Both the position numbers and the translations under genes were made by a program. 57,095 bases of DNA from Merismopedia glauca CCAP 1448/3 (lineage in GTDB: Bacteria; Cyanobacteriota; Cyanobacteriia; Cyanobacteriales; CCAP-1448), in contig NZ_PVWJ01000015.1 in the NCBI RefSeq assembly GCF_003003775.1, positions 1 to 57,095 of the forward strand, given 5' to 3'. A model generated the notes under the pieces. The model was not told the DNA's origin, did no database searches, and was given only the letters and a program-made list of their open reading frames with translations. Shown here piece after piece: positions 13,799 through 24,255 of this stretch. The stretch's first letter is position 1. Each line of letters starts with the position of its first letter.

Positions 13799-14125
13799 TT
13801 ATCTTATTACTTCAATATAATCCATACAATCTAAAGATATTCTACCTAAAGATATTCCACTTTGTGCATAGTACTCATTAACACAAGCTAATGTCTTTTG
13901 TTTATTGGCTGTTATTCTAGCTTGATACTGTTCTAGTATTCTTGCACAGTTCTCGTATGTTGATTTAGTGTAATTTTGATACGCACTGTCAGGAAGTTTA
14001 TAACAAAAATCTTCAGCAGCAGTTCTTTCAAACTTTTTATACTTAAATTCTTCAGCGTATGATTTTGCAGGAAAAAGTAAACTGCCTGCGATCGCTAAGC
14101 ACGCTAAAATGCCAATTTTATTCAT
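13799..14125 (-). CDS. Small exported protein with four cysteines
   Basis: The 108-residue product begins MNKIGILACLAIAGSLLFPAKSYAEE, a typical signal peptide with cleavage after SYA. The mature 84 residues are helical and charged, with paired cysteines (DFCYKLP, ENCARIL, TLACVNEY, LDCMDY) that suggest two disulfides. I do not recognise a family. It is transcribed away from chlH's terminator region and no operon partner is evident. Confidence 0.6.
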   Translation of the reverse strand: MNKIGILACLAIAGSLLFPAKSYAEEFKYKKFERTAAEDFCYKLPDSAYQNYTKSTYENCARILEQYQARITANKQKTLACVNEYYAQSGISLGRISLDCMDYIEVIR

Positions 14126-14265
14126 ATCATTTCAGGGAAAATCAACTTCAATAAGATTATTCCCATTTCCAACACCAAAATACTTGATAAATGTTTAATT
14201 TTAGAAATTTACGTGACATTACGGATAATAACTATCAATCCGGAAGTGCGATCGCCAATCGCCCG

Positions 14266-14300
14266 TAGGTTGGGTTGACGAAGGAAACCCAACACAACCG
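14266..14300. repeat. Dispersed TTGGGTT/AACCCAA repeat
   Basis: 'GTAGGTTGGGTTGACG' followed by GGAAACCCAAC forms an imperfect inverted repeat. Related copies occur at about 30423-30525 and 52486-52515. This wording is a widespread cyanobacterial interspersed repeat; function unknown. Confidence 0.6.
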
Positions 14301-14374
14301 ACAAATAACCGCTTCAAATCGGTATAAATAAAATTTGACCTATTGATGAAATAATTTTAAATCCCATAAATGAC

Positions 14375-14404
14375 AATCGGTGGCAGGTTAACCCCCCACC
14401 GATT
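14375..14404 (-). terminator. Probable chlH terminator
   Basis: AATCGGTGG and CCACCGATT form a perfect 9-bp stem with a 12-nt loop, 24 bp beyond the chlH stop codon. On the minus strand it is followed by TGTCATTTA, only modestly T-rich. Confidence 0.5.
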
Positions 14405-14427
14405 AAGTGCTTCTGACTCCCGATCTC

Positions 14428-17400
14428 TTACTCAATCCCCTCAATTTTGTCTTCGACTTCTTGATACAACTCGCGCAGCAAATCTAGGTTACTTTCGCTA
14501 GTTTCCCAATAACCGCGACCATTTACTTCTAACAAAGTAGAAACCACCTTGCGGAAAGAATGGGGATTCAGGTTCATCAGGCGATTCCGCATCTCCTCAT
14601 CTTGGATAAAGGTAGAATTGGTATCCTCATAAACCCAGTTATCTACCGCACCAGCAGTCGCACTCCAACCCATAGTATTAACTAACCGTTTGGAGAGTTC
14701 CCGCACCCCTTCATAGCCGTGAGACAGCATTCCCTCATACCATTTAGGATTGAGTAACTTGGTTCTTGCATCCAAACGCACGGTTTCTGATAAAGTACGG
14801 ACTTGAGCGTTAGCTGTGGTTGTATCGGCAATATATGCTGTGGGAGTCTTCCCATCAGCGCGCAAAGTTGCTACCAACTTAGTAGGATCTGAGTCGAAAT
14901 AGTGGGAAACGTCAGTTAAGCTGATTTCTGAAGAATCCAGGTTTTGGAAAGTTACTTCAGCTTTCTTCAGGGCGCTTTCAAAAATACCTCTAGACTCCTG
15001 CATGATTCCAGGATTGTCGCCATCAAAAGCAAAGGATTTGCGTTTTAGGTACATTTCCTGCAACTCAGTTTCATCTTCCCAAGTGCTATTTTCTACAGCT
15101 AGGTTGACATTAGAAGAATAGGAACCGGAAGCATTAGAAAAGACGCGGGTGGCTGCTTGACGCAGATTAATTCCCATTTCTTCGGCTTGCTGAAGGGCGT
15201 GTTTGCGAACGTAGTTCATTTCTAGAGGTTCGTCGGCTTCTGCTGCCATTTTCACGGCTTGGTCTAGCAAGTTCATCTGATTGATAAACAAGTCGCGGAA
15301 CACTCCAGAACAGTTGATTACTACGTCAATCCGAGGTCTACCTAACTCTTCTAAAGTCAGCAACTCTAGCTTATTGACTCTTCCCAAAGCATCGGGAACT
15401 GGACGCACCCCTACCATCCACATAATTTGAGCGAGGGATTCGCCATAGGTTTTGATGTTATCTGTACCCCAGAGGACGCAGGAGATGGTTTCAGGCATCT
15501 GACCGCCTGTATCTGCCATATGACGCGCCAAAAGCCTATCGACGACGATTTTGGCGGATTGAACGGCGGCGGTTGTCGGGATAGATTGAGGATCTAAGGC
15601 GTGAATGTTTTTTCCTGTAGGTAAAACATCGGGATTCCGAATCGGATCTCCACCAGGCCCTGGAAGGATATACTCACCTTCCAAACTTTTGAGTAATGCT
15701 CCTAGTTCATTATCAGCACAAACTTGCTGCAAACAGAATTCTAGGTACTCAAATAGGGGTTTTAAGACATCTGGATCTACCTTTTTATAGTCAGATTTAT
15801 GCAATGACTCGATCCAAGGTTCCTTTTTACCCATGTTGAAGAAGTTCAGCCGAGATACCAAAGAAACCCGTCCTTCAGCGTTAGTTTGCTCCTTAACTAA
15901 TGCTCCTACGGCTTCGCGAGTTGCCATAGTAATATCTTGCAGCAGTTGAACATCGGTTAAAATCCCCTTATCGCTGTTGCGGTAAATCTCATCGATATCT
16001 CTACCGATACTATTGGCGATTATTCGAGGAAGACTGAGAATTTCTTCTTCTGTTCGATCCAAAGCGGCGATATTAACCAAGGTAGCTACAGCTTCTTCGG
16101 CGGTAGGTGGTTTACCGACGACGTGTAACCCGCAAGGTAGCAAACGGGATTCGATTTCCATCAACTTGCGGTAGACAATCCCGACAATGTTATCGCGTTC
16201 CTCAGCACTCAATTCTCTCGCATCAGCTTCGGGTAACTCGATATCTCGATCTAAGTTCACCATCTTACATTTATCGACGATGGAGTTGACAATGGGGATA
16301 CCGCGACCAGAATTTTTCAGGGTTTGGTAAGAAGCAATTAACTCGCTAAGTTCCTTCAAACCTTTGTACAATCCAGCATTTTCGGCGGGAGGAGTCAGGT
16401 AAGATATTGTAGCGGCGTAACCCCGACGCTTAGCGATTGTAGCTTCACTAGGGTTATTCGCAGCGTAGTAATAGAGGTTGGGAATACTCCCAATCAGGTT
16501 ATCTGGATAGCAATCTCCAGACATCCCCATTTGCTTCCCTGGCATAAATTCTAAGGAACCGTGAGTTCCAAAGTGTAAAACTGCGTCAGCTTGCCAAACC
16601 TTCTCTAAATAGGTGTAATAGGCGGCAAAACCGTGATGAGGACTGGCAGAACGGGAGAATAACAACCGCATGGGATCGCCTTCATAACCAAAAGTAGGTT
16701 GAACGCCGATGAAGAGGTTACCAAAGTGCTTCCCGTAGATTAGTAAATTCTGTCCGTCACTATTGAGATGTCCTGGAGGTGCGCCCCAGTTTTCTTCTAA
16801 ACGCTGGGAATAGGGGGTCAATTCCTCATATTCGGGAACTGACATCCGATAAGCTACGTTTAATTCGGGGCTGCTGTATTGGGCTTGGGCATCATGGATG
16901 ACTTCTTGCATCAGCTTTTCGGCTGATTCGGGTAATTCTGGTAAGTCATAACCATTATTTTTGAGGGCTTTCATGACCTCGTAGATGGAACCAAATACAT
17001 CGAGATAAGCCGCACTTCCGACATTGCCTTTATCTGGAGGGAAGCTGAAGACTGTAATGGCAACTTTTTTGGTTAATTTGGGTTTGCGGCGGAGATTTGC
17101 CCATTTAATGGCGCGTCCAGCGATCGCTTCTATTCTATCTTGCAAGGCGATCGCTCTTCCTGTAGTTCCATCTCTTCCAGATAAGATAATTGGCTCAATC
17201 GCCCCATCTAGTTCAGGAATAGCAATTTGTAAGGCAACTTGAATGGGATGCAAGCCTAAATCGCTATCTAGCCACTCTTCAGTGGTTTGGAAGACTAAAG
17301 GTAATGCCACCATGTAGGGACGATTCAGCCTTTTCAAAGAATCGATCGCTTTCGGGTGATCTTGTCTGGCTGGCCCTCCCACTAGGGCAAATCCCGTCAA

Positions 17401-18414
17401 GGAGACGACTGTATCGACGATGGTTTGTTTCGTCACCGGATCGAAAAAGAAAGCCTCCACGGGCTTAGAAAAGTCCAATCCGGCAGCAAACACCGGAATA
17501 ACTCTGGCTCCCAAAGATTCTAACTCCTGGACGATCGCCACATAATGAGCATCATCGCCAGTAACTAGGTGAGTTCTTTGTAAAACCAACCCCACACAGG
17601 GAGACAGAGGATCTTTGAGATCGGCTGAGACATCTTTGCGACTGCTGAACCAGTTGAGATATTCTCTGACATCTTCAAACATGGTAGTCGCTAAAGGGTG
17701 CCAAATCCCCATATCTGGGTAGGTGACTGGATCTTGGTATTTTATCTCTGCATTTTGCAGTTTTTCTTGACCTGAGAAGATATATTTATCACTCAGCATC
17801 AGCAAGAAGTTTTCCAGATTTTCGGGAGAACCACCCAACCAATATTGGAAACTTAACATAAAGTTTCTCGCATCTTGGGCTTTATCTATGGGAAGATATT
17901 TCAAGACCTTGGGTAAAGTTTGCAATAGCTTCAGCATTCCATCTTGGAAGCCAGATCCCGACTTTTCTTTGCGCTTCCGCATGAACTGAGCGATCGCACT
18001 TTTAGATTGCCCCAATTGCGCCATCGAAAAGCTACCCATCTTGTTCAGACGCATCACTTGTGGCATTGATGGAAATACTACCGCAACATCTAAGCGATCG
18101 CGATGGGGTTCCACAGCAGCTACTACTTTATCGGCTAAATCCTCGATGAAGATTAGAGAAGCGATGAAAACATTCGCCTTCGCCATATCTGCCTGGAAAT
18201 CTGCGTAATTTTCGGGGCTTCGCAGTTCTTCCAACAGATAACCACTGATTTCAATGGCTAATTGCGGGTGGTTTTGATTGATATGACGCACGGCTTGAGA
18301 TAATGCGCTTTGATACTGAGGTTCTAACACGACATAGACCACCTTAATCAAAGATCTGCCTTTAATCTCATCTGGGGCAATGTGGCGAATGGTGGACTTG
18401 ACGTGAGTGAACAT
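14428..18414 (-). CDS. chlH: Magnesium chelatase subunit H
   Basis: This 1328-residue protein is full length for cyanobacterial ChlH (about 1330). It begins [20 protein letters not shown] and includes the porphyrin-binding/cobaltochelatase CobN-like core with [51 protein letters not shown] split over about residues 610-660. ChlH binds protoporphyrin IX and, with the AAA+ ChlI-ChlD complex and Gun4, inserts magnesium: the first committed step to chlorophyll. It is cytoplasmic or loosely membrane-associated. It appears monocistronic, with a terminator-like hairpin downstream and a 326-bp upstream gap expected to hold its promoter. Confidence 0.96.
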   Translation of the reverse strand: MFTHVKSTIRHIAPDEIKGRSLIKVVYVVLEPQYQSALSQAVRHINQNHPQLAIEISGYLLEELRSPENYADFQADMAKANVFIASLIFIEDLADKVVAAVEPHRDRLDVAVVFPSMPQVMRLNKMGSFSMAQLGQSKSAIAQFMRKRKEKSGSGFQDGMLKLLQTLPKVLKYLPIDKAQDARNFMLSFQYWLGGSPENLENFLLMLSDKYIFSGQEKLQNAEIKYQDPVTYPDMGIWHPLATTMFEDVREYLNWFSSRKDVSADLKDPLSPCVGLVLQRTHLVTGDDAHYVAIVQELESLGARVIPVFAAGLDFSKPVEAFFFDPVTKQTIVDTVVSLTGFALVGGPARQDHPKAIDSLKRLNRPYMVALPLVFQTTEEWLDSDLGLHPIQVALQIAIPELDGAIEPIILSGRDGTTGRAIALQDRIEAIAGRAIKWANLRRKPKLTKKVAITVFSFPPDKGNVGSAAYLDVFGSIYEVMKALKNNGYDLPELPESAEKLMQEVIHDAQAQYSSPELNVAYRMSVPEYEELTPYSQRLEENWGAPPGHLNSDGQNLLIYGKHFGNLFIGVQPTFGYEGDPMRLLFSRSASPHHGFAAYYTYLEKVWQADAVLHFGTHGSLEFMPGKQMGMSGDCYPDNLIGSIPNLYYYAANNPSEATIAKRRGYAATISYLTPPAENAGLYKGLKELSELIASYQTLKNSGRGIPIVNSIVDKCKMVNLDRDIELPEADARELSAEERDNIVGIVYRKLMEIESRLLPCGLHVVGKPPTAEEAVATLVNIAALDRTEEEILSLPRIIANSIGRDIDEIYRNSDKGILTDVQLLQDITMATREAVGALVKEQTNAEGRVSLVSRLNFFNMGKKEPWIESLHKSDYKKVDPDVLKPLFEYLEFCLQQVCADNELGALLKSLEGEYILPGPGGDPIRNPDVLPTGKNIHALDPQSIPTTAAVQSAKIVVDRLLARHMADTGGQMPETISCVLWGTDNIKTYGESLAQIMWMVGVRPVPDALGRVNKLELLTLEELGRPRIDVVINCSGVFRDLFINQMNLLDQAVKMAAEADEPLEMNYVRKHALQQAEEMGINLRQAATRVFSNASGSYSSNVNLAVENSTWEDETELQEMYLKRKSFAFDGDNPGIMQESRGIFESALKKAEVTFQNLDSSEISLTDVSHYFDSDPTKLVATLRADGKTPTAYIADTTTANAQVRTLSETVRLDARTKLLNPKWYEGMLSHGYEGVRELSKRLVNTMGWSATAGAVDNWVYEDTNSTFIQDEEMRNRLMNLNPHSFRKVVSTLLEVNGRGYWETSESNLDLLRELYQEVEDKIEGIE

Positions 18415-18740
18415 GCAGTGTTGCTCCTTTAATGGTCTTTTTTGCGACTTTAGGGTTTGGAGTTGACATTCATGAGTTCAAGAAACTTGGTTTTCTGGCA
18501 ACTCAGTACTCACTCTTTCTGTGAGGGCTATGTGTGGTTGTACCAGAAAATGCCTACCTGATGAGCATTTCAGCTTCCAACTGACACAATTTGATAAAAA
18601 TGTTGCTTCTTTTTGTTACTCTTCTTAATCTTTTTGTCAGCGTTTAAAATAAATTATCTTTACAATAATTTACACTTATTGATCGCTCCTACTAGCAAGT
18701 ATGTCAGCATGGAAACGGCGATCTTCAAGAGAGTATTTGA
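18415..18740. other. Divergent promoter region of chlH and the hydrolase gene
   Basis: No gene is visible. The sequence includes GGTTTTCTGG (18489-18498) and CCAGAAAATGCC (18541-18552), which can pair across about 40 bp, and an AT-rich core at 18640-18680. It must carry the divergent promoters for chlH and the hydrolase; I cannot assign -10/-35 boxes with confidence. Confidence 0.4.
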
Positions 18741-20381
18741 TTGAGTCAAAATAAATTACATCTTCAGCTTGCCTCCCTTGGTTTAGGGGCTTTTTGTGCT
18801 TTTTACAGCGTCTTACCAAGCCAAGCGGCGGAAAAAATTTACTTTACCTATGGTTCTCTTCTTTTTTCTTTAAGGGTCAGTTCCCTGAAAACCTTCGCCA
18901 CAGAAGGTAAAGTTAACCAAGATCTGAAATTTTATCTCAAACTCGTCGATCCAAAGCAGCAATCTAAGTTTCAGAAGGCTTTAACTCAAAAAGCAGATAT
19001 CAGCCCGATTTTGCTCTCTCGTTTCTTTAATAGCAGTGTGGGAGAGAAGATTTTAGACAGGTTTGGGAGAACTCTACAGATTCCAGGAGGTGTTAATGGT
19101 AAGTATGGTATTCGGGGTGCTTTAGTACAAGCTGCATTAGATCCTCAAGGGTTGACACTACTAAACTTTCTACAGAAATTCCCGACAGAGATTCAAGTCG
19201 ATCTCAATCGTGGTTTAGCAGTAGCCAAAGATGTTGAACAGTTCGTTACAGCTACTGAATCGATTGAGTCAGAAATGAGGAAAATCTCGACTCAGCAAAT
19301 CGCCACTCAACCAGTGAGAGATTTTTCTCGATACCCCGATTTGCGTCAGATGGGAAATATGGGGGTAGTAACAGAAAAATGGCAACTAGAAGATACCAGT
19401 AGAAACCGCAAATTTTTCGCCCTAGTCTACAAACCACAACGCTGGCGAGAGGGAAAAACCCCAGTTATCATTTTCTCCCACGGTTTGGCTTCTAAACCCG
19501 AAGATTTTGGGCAAATTGGGGAGTACATGGCTTCTTACGGTTATGTATTTGTGATCCCTCAACATCCAGGTAGCGATTATATTCAAATCCAAGATATGAT
19601 CGCTGGATACAAGCGGCAAGTTTTTGAAGTTCAAGAATTTATCGATCGCCCAAAAGATATCAGCTACATCATTGACGAACTGACTCGGCGTAACCAAGCT
19701 GAATTTGGAGGTAGGCTGAAGCTGGATTCAGTAGGAGTTGCGGGACATTCCTTTGGGGGTTATACAGCTTTGGCACTGGGAGGAGCTAAGATTGATTGGG
19801 ACAACCTCGAAGGGGAATGCGATCGCTACATCTGGCGCATTAATTTGTCTTTACTACTTCAGTGTCAAGCTTTAGAATTACCCCAGACCAACTATACCTT
19901 TAAAGACCCTCGTGTGGGGGCTATTTTTGCGATTAACCCCGCTAACAGTGCAATTTTTGGTCAAAAAGGGTTAAGTCAAATTTCTCTACCTGTAATGCTC
20001 GGATCTGGAAGTTACGATCCGGCTACTCCTATTGTGTACGAACAGAGTCGTTCTTTTTTGTGGTTGACTACCCCTGATAAGTATCTTGCCATTTTAGAAG
20101 GACAAGCTCACGTAGATGTGTCTAAATTAGATCCAGGAATTCAAGACATTATCAATTCAGTACCTGGATTAACGCTAGCCGATTCTCAACTACTATCAGA
20201 GTATACTAATGCTTTATTTTTAGGCTTTTTTGAAGTCTATATTGCTAAAAATGACAATTATCGTCCTTATCTAGAATCGAGTTACGCTAAGTTTATCAGT
20301 CAAGAACCTTTTGAACTTTTGACGATCGATGGTACTTCTAGCGAACAATTATCAGACGTAGTTAAGCAGATTGAAGACTAG
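18741..20381 (+). CDS. Exported alpha/beta hydrolase with N-terminal DUF1400
   Basis: The 546-residue frame starts at TTG 18741; a stop codon immediately precedes it, so no upstream start exists. Residues 1-29 form a signal peptide ending LPSQAAEK. The DUF1400 segment (IYFTYGSLLFSLRVSSLKTFATEGKV) is typical of cyanobacterial hydrolases. The alpha/beta-hydrolase core has the oxyanion stretch VIIFSHGLASKPEDF, nucleophile elbow GHSFGGYTA (Ser in GHSFG), and a late acid/His pair (YDPATPI; EGQAHVD). It resembles platelet-activating-factor acetylhydrolase/dienelactone-hydrolase-like esterases. The substrate is unknown; location should be periplasmic. Confidence 0.8.
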   Translation: MSQNKLHLQLASLGLGAFCAFYSVLPSQAAEKIYFTYGSLLFSLRVSSLKTFATEGKVNQDLKFYLKLVDPKQQSKFQKALTQKADISPILLSRFFNSSVGEKILDRFGRTLQIPGGVNGKYGIRGALVQAALDPQGLTLLNFLQKFPTEIQVDLNRGLAVAKDVEQFVTATESIESEMRKISTQQIATQPVRDFSRYPDLRQMGNMGVVTEKWQLEDTSRNRKFFALVYKPQRWREGKTPVIIFSHGLASKPEDFGQIGEYMASYGYVFVIPQHPGSDYIQIQDMIAGYKRQVFEVQEFIDRPKDISYIIDELTRRNQAEFGGRLKLDSVGVAGHSFGGYTALALGGAKIDWDNLEGECDRYIWRINLSLLLQCQALELPQTNYTFKDPRVGAIFAINPANSAIFGQKGLSQISLPVMLGSGSYDPATPIVYEQSRSFLWLTTPDKYLAILEGQAHVDVSKLDPGIQDIINSVPGLTLADSQLLSEYTNALFLGFFEVYIAKNDNYRPYLESSYAKFISQEPFELLTIDGTSSEQLSDVVKQIED

Positions 20382-20397
20382 AAAAACATTTTCAATT

Positions 20398-20532
20398 TAA
20401 AAACAATGGCGGTTGAAACCGCATCTATACAGATAAAACCTGCCTACGCAGGTTCAAAACGATCGCGCATTAGTCCGCGTAGGCGGACTTGGTTTGTGTA
20501 GCCGCGAATTCCATTCGCCAGGGCGATTTTTA
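20398..20532. repeat. ~130-bp dispersed repeat, copy 1
   Basis: This repeat reads AACAATGGCGGTTGAAACCGC, then an AACCTGCCTACGCAGGTT hairpin, GTCCGCGTAGGCGGAC hairpin, TTGGTTTGTGTAGCCGCG and TTCGCCAGGG. Near-identical copies lie at 23971-24105 and 24118-24255, so two copies abut the ends of the WD40-ATPase gene. Shorter relatives occur at 39035-39085, 46710-46760 and 56465-56512. Confidence 0.85.
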
Positions 20533-20545
20533 CTCCCCCTGTTTT

Positions 20546-23500
20546 CTATCTCCCTACTTCTCGACATATCTCTCGTACCTCTTGCTCTTGAGGATGACTG
20601 GCAATATAGTCTTTGAGCCACAGGCAACCGCGCGCCATTAGATCGTCGAGATTCAAACTCCACAGAATTACAGTTCCGTCGGCACTAGCAGAAGCAAGAG
20701 TTTGGCCATCTGGGCTAAAGGCGATACTGAAAACGAAATCGCGATGCCCAGTAAGAGTGGTAATCAAAGTCCCGTCACAGTGCCACAGTTTGACGGTGTT
20801 GTCTCTACTAGCAGAAGCAATGGTTTGCCCAATGCCTGACGGCAGGCTAACGCCAACTGGGCTGAATACTACCCTCGTAATCCCACCGCTATGCCCAGTC
20901 AGAGTGGTAATTAGAGTCCCGTCAAGTTTCCATAATTTGATGGTTTTGTCTCTACTGCCAGAAACGATTGTTTGCCCGTCTGGGCTGAAGGCGACACTAG
21001 TAACCCGATCTGTGTGTCCAGTTAGAGTGTTAATTAGAGTCCCATCAAGTTTCCACAATTTGATGGTTTTGTCCTCACTGGCAGAAGCAATGGTTTGCCC
21101 AATGCCTGACGGCAGGCTAACACCAACTGGACTAAACGCTATGCTGAAAACCTCACCACTATGCCCAGTGAGGGTGGTAATTAAAGTGCCGTCAAGTTTC
21201 CACAATTTGATGGTTTTGTCGTCACTGGCAGAAGCAATGGTTTCCCCATCTGGGCTGAAAGCAACGCTTCCAACCCCATCGCTATGCCCAGTCAGAGTGG
21301 TAATCAAAGTGCCGTCAAGTTTCCATAATTTGATGGTTTTGTCCTCACTGGCAGAAGCAATGGTTTCCCCATCGGGGCTGAAAGCAACGCTCCAAACCTC
21401 ACCACTATGCCCAGTCAGAGTGGTAATTAGAGTCCCGTCAAGTTTCCATAGTTTGATGGTCTTGTCTCTACTGGCAGAAGCAATGGTTTGCCCAATGCCT
21501 GACGGCAGGCTAACGCCAACTGGGCTGAAGGCAACACTCCAAACCACATAGCTATGCCCAGTAAGGGTGGTAATCAAAGTTCCGTTAAGTTTCCACAGTT
21601 TGATAGTTTTGTCGAGACTACCAGAAGCGAGGGTTTGCCCATCTGGGCTGAAGACTACACTATTAACCAAATCGCGATGCCCAGTGAGAGTGGTAATCGC
21701 AGTCCCGTCACTTTTCCACAATTTGATGGTTTTGTCACTAACAGAAGCAATGGTTTCTCCATCTGGGCTGAAAGCGATGCTTGCAACCCCAAAGCTATGC
21801 CCAGTGAAGGTGGTAATTAAAGTCCCGTCAAGTTTCCACAGTTTGATGGTTTTGTCATCACTACCAGAAGCAATAGTTTCCCCATCTGGGCTGAAAGCTA
21901 AGTTATAAACCCCATCGCTATGCCCAGTGAGGGTGGTAATTAAAGTCCCGTCTCGCTGCCAAAGCTTGATGGTTTTGTCATCACTACCAGAAGCAATAGT
22001 TTCTCCGTCTGGACTAAAGGCGACACTTGTAGTCATGCCATTATGCCCAATGATCGTGGTAATTAAAGTCCCGTCAAGTTGCCAAAGTTTGATAGTTTTG
22101 TCATCGCTGCCACAAGAAGCAATGGTTTGCCCGTCTGGGCTGAAGGCGACGCTCCAAACTTCACCACTATGACCAGTAAGGGTAGTAATTAGAGTCCCGT
22201 CAGGTTTCCACAATTTGATGGTTTTGTCCCAACTACCAGAAGCAATAGTTTGCCCATCTAGACTGAAGGCTACACTATTAACCTCAGCGCTATGCCCAGT
22301 GAGGGTGGTAATTAGAGTTCCGTCAAGTTGCCACAGTTTGATGGTTTTATCATCACTGCCACAAGAAGCAATGGTTTGCCCGTCTGGACTGAAGGCGACG
22401 CTCCAAACCTCACCACTATGACCTTCTAACTGATTTTGTTCGCGAATATTGAAAAGAATGTTCTGTAAAGTAAACAAGGAACTGGTGGTTGGATATTCTG
22501 CTAGAGAGCGTTTATCGCCAATGAGTTTCTTTAAATCTCGACTAGCCCGCATGGCTGAGAGTAAAGCCTCAAGCTGTGCCGATTCAAAATGTCGCCACGC
22601 ATTAGTTCCCTCCTGTTCCAGTCGCGTAACTTCTCGCGCTTCTTTGAGTTGATGTGAAGCCTTCTCCAAAGCAGCTTGAATTTCTCGCTTTTCAACTTCC
22701 TGAGCCGCCGCTAAAAACTGATAATCGCGATCGCTCAAGCTTTTCCCACTACTCCAAGCTAATGCATCCTGCAACGCTTGTCCTCGCAACAGTCGTGATT
22801 CATCATGACAATCAGAAGCTTCCCAAGCGGTGATCGCCTCGGCATAAGGACGCAAGTCGGCTAAGGCTTTTGCTGCCCAATTATGGTCAAATACTGCCGC
22901 ATAAATCTGGTTATAAACTCTTAGCTGTCCCTGCTGCTTGACTACTAATCCCGACAGGCGCAATTCTATTTGTTCGGGGCTGTTATCGCTGGGGATGAGG
23001 TGCGATCGCCACACTTGTTGATACAATCCCAAGAGTCTCCCTGTCCGTTCGCCACCACTACGCAACAGGCGATCGCTAATGGTTTTTAAATGCTCTGGTT
23101 CGTCTTGCGATGACCAATTGTCAATGATGCGCGATCGCACCAACTTTTCGACTATTTCTGGCTCTTTTCCTTCAGCAATCTCTTGAGAAGTATTGAGAAT
23201 CAACTTACACAACTTCTGAGTCAGAAAAGGTTGTCCTCCCGTCCAATTCAACACCTCTTGCAACACGGATTGAGGATCGCTAGCAATTCCCGCTAAACCT
23301 TCAGCTAAGGGATTTATTTCCTGAATTTGAAACCCATGCAGTTCAATTGCCCTACCAATGTTAAACGGGGTGCGAGTCTTATCTTGAATTAAATCGGAAG
23401 GGGTGGCGACTCCCAATAAAGCAAACGTGAGGCGGTTGTATTCTGGTTTGTCAGCGCGACGGTTGTAAAAAGCTCTAATTAAAGCAAAAAAGTCGTCTTT

Positions 23501-23950
23501 AAAGCTTAATCTGAGCATTGTATCAATTTCATCAATAAAGATGACTATTGGCTCTAGGATTTGTGCTAGTAGCACTTGTGCGATAAACTGACTGAAGCGA
23601 TGTACTGGTGAAAGATCGTCGCGATCGCTCAGCCATTGGCGGCGATTGATGCTCAAATCGAAACTGCTGGTGAGATCTTGAATAATGCCTCCATACCACT
23701 GTTCTGGAGTTACTTTATCGCTACCAATTCCGGTTAAATCGAGTTCTGCACAAGCAATTCCTTCGGTTTGCAACTTGTACATTGTCTGTACTCTGAGGGA
23801 AGATTTACCAGTCTGTCTGGAGTTGAGAACGTAACAGAATTCCCCCCGTTTTAAGGCTTCAGAAAATTCTTTATCTGCCTGTCGCACTACATAGGTAGGA
23901 TGATTAAAATCTAAGCTACCGCCAACTTTATATGAGTAATTTGATTTCAT
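20546..23950 (-). CDS. AAA_35/STAND-like ATPase with fourteen WD40 repeats
   Basis: The 1134-residue protein has an N-terminal AAA-like ATPase (AAA_35 type): GGSLDFNHPTYVVRQAD, Walker A NSRQTGKSSL (about residue 44-53) and Walker B IVIFIDEIDTM (about 135-145). A winged-helix-like and charged linker follow. Residues about 500-1110 carry fourteen WD40 blades with the wording 'LTGHSGEVWSVAFSPDGQ' / 'DKTIKLWKLDGTLITT', enough for two seven-bladed propellers. The blades are almost identical, implying recent amplification. Three blades have an eight-residue net insertion (VGVSLPSGI replacing D). STAND ATPases with such repeats act as ligand-triggered switches in signalling or defence; the trigger here is unknown. 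Confidence 0.85.
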   Translation of the reverse strand: MKSNYSYKVGGSLDFNHPTYVVRQADKEFSEALKRGEFCYVLNSRQTGKSSLRVQTMYKLQTEGIACAELDLTGIGSDKVTPEQWYGGIIQDLTSSFDLSINRRQWLSDRDDLSPVHRFSQFIAQVLLAQILEPIVIFIDEIDTMLRLSFKDDFFALIRAFYNRRADKPEYNRLTFALLGVATPSDLIQDKTRTPFNIGRAIELHGFQIQEINPLAEGLAGIASDPQSVLQEVLNWTGGQPFLTQKLCKLILNTSQEIAEGKEPEIVEKLVRSRIIDNWSSQDEPEHLKTISDRLLRSGGERTGRLLGLYQQVWRSHLIPSDNSPEQIELRLSGLVVKQQGQLRVYNQIYAAVFDHNWAAKALADLRPYAEAITAWEASDCHDESRLLRGQALQDALAWSSGKSLSDRDYQFLAAAQEVEKREIQAALEKASHQLKEAREVTRLEQEGTNAWRHFESAQLEALLSAMRASRDLKKLIGDKRSLAEYPTTSSLFTLQNILFNIREQNQLEGHSGEVWSVAFSPDGQTIASCGSDDKTIKLWQLDGTLITTLTGHSAEVNSVAFSLDGQTIASGSWDKTIKLWKPDGTLITTLTGHSGEVWSVAFSPDGQTIASCGSDDKTIKLWQLDGTLITTIIGHNGMTTSVAFSPDGETIASGSDDKTIKLWQRDGTLITTLTGHSDGVYNLAFSPDGETIASGSDDKTIKLWKLDGTLITTFTGHSFGVASIAFSPDGETIASVSDKTIKLWKSDGTAITTLTGHRDLVNSVVFSPDGQTLASGSLDKTIKLWKLNGTLITTLTGHSYVVWSVAFSPVGVSLPSGIGQTIASASRDKTIKLWKLDGTLITTLTGHSGEVWSVAFSPDGETIASASEDKTIKLWKLDGTLITTLTGHSDGVGSVAFSPDGETIASASDDKTIKLWKLDGTLITTLTGHSGEVFSIAFSPVGVSLPSGIGQTIASASEDKTIKLWKLDGTLINTLTGHTDRVTSVAFSPDGQTIVSGSRDKTIKLWKLDGTLITTLTGHSGGITRVVFSPVGVSLPSGIGQTIASASRDNTVKLWHCDGTLITTLTGHRDFVFSIAFSPDGQTLASASADGTVILWSLNLDDLMARGCLWLKDYIASHPQEQEVREICREVGR

Positions 23951-23970
23951 AATAAGATAACTCCTAATTT

Positions 23971-24105
23971 TAAAAACAATGGCGGTTAAAACCGCATCTA
24001 TACAGACGAAACCTGCCTACGCAGGTTCATAATTTCTACGTATTAGTCCGCGTAGGCGGACTTGGTTTGTGTAGCCGCGAATTCCATTCGCCAGGGCAAT
24101 TAATT
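23971..24105. repeat. ~130-bp dispersed repeat, copy 2
   Basis: This second copy lies just upstream of the WD40-ATPase start, in the same orientation as copy 1. It differs from copy 1 at a few positions (for example TTCATAATTTCTACG in place of the GATCGCGC stretch). Confidence 0.85.
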
Positions 24106-24117
24106 TCGGGCTTTTAC

Positions 24118-24255
24118 TAATTAAAACCAATGGCGGTTGAAACCGCATCTATACAGACGAAACCTGCCTACGCAGGTTCACAATTTCTACGTATTAGTCC
24201 GCGTAGGCGAACTTGGTTTGTGTAGCCGCAAATTGATTCGCCAGGTCAATTTTTA
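24118..24255. repeat. ~130-bp dispersed repeat, copy 3
   Basis: This third copy follows copy 2 as an imperfect tandem with only a short spacer. Its end overlaps the stop region of the next minus-strand gene, so that gene's last codons may have been reshaped by the repeat. Confidence 0.85.

Noticed and set aside
13449-13820. A 123-codon open frame through the HIP1 array, and similar frames at 9858-10091 and 12775-12972
   Set aside because: They consist of translated GCGATCGC-type repeats (recurrent AIA, RDRS, SDR), have no ribosome-binding site and no protein-like hydrophobic pattern.
18415-18740. Riboswitch or small RNA upstream of chlH
   Set aside because: A loose long-range pairing is visible but no conserved riboswitch core or Yfr-type motif could be recognised.
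20613-22421. Long plus-strand open frames opposite the WD40 gene
   Set aside because: They are antisense images of the WD40 repeats (periodic VPSSFHNLMVLS wording) with no independent coding signal.
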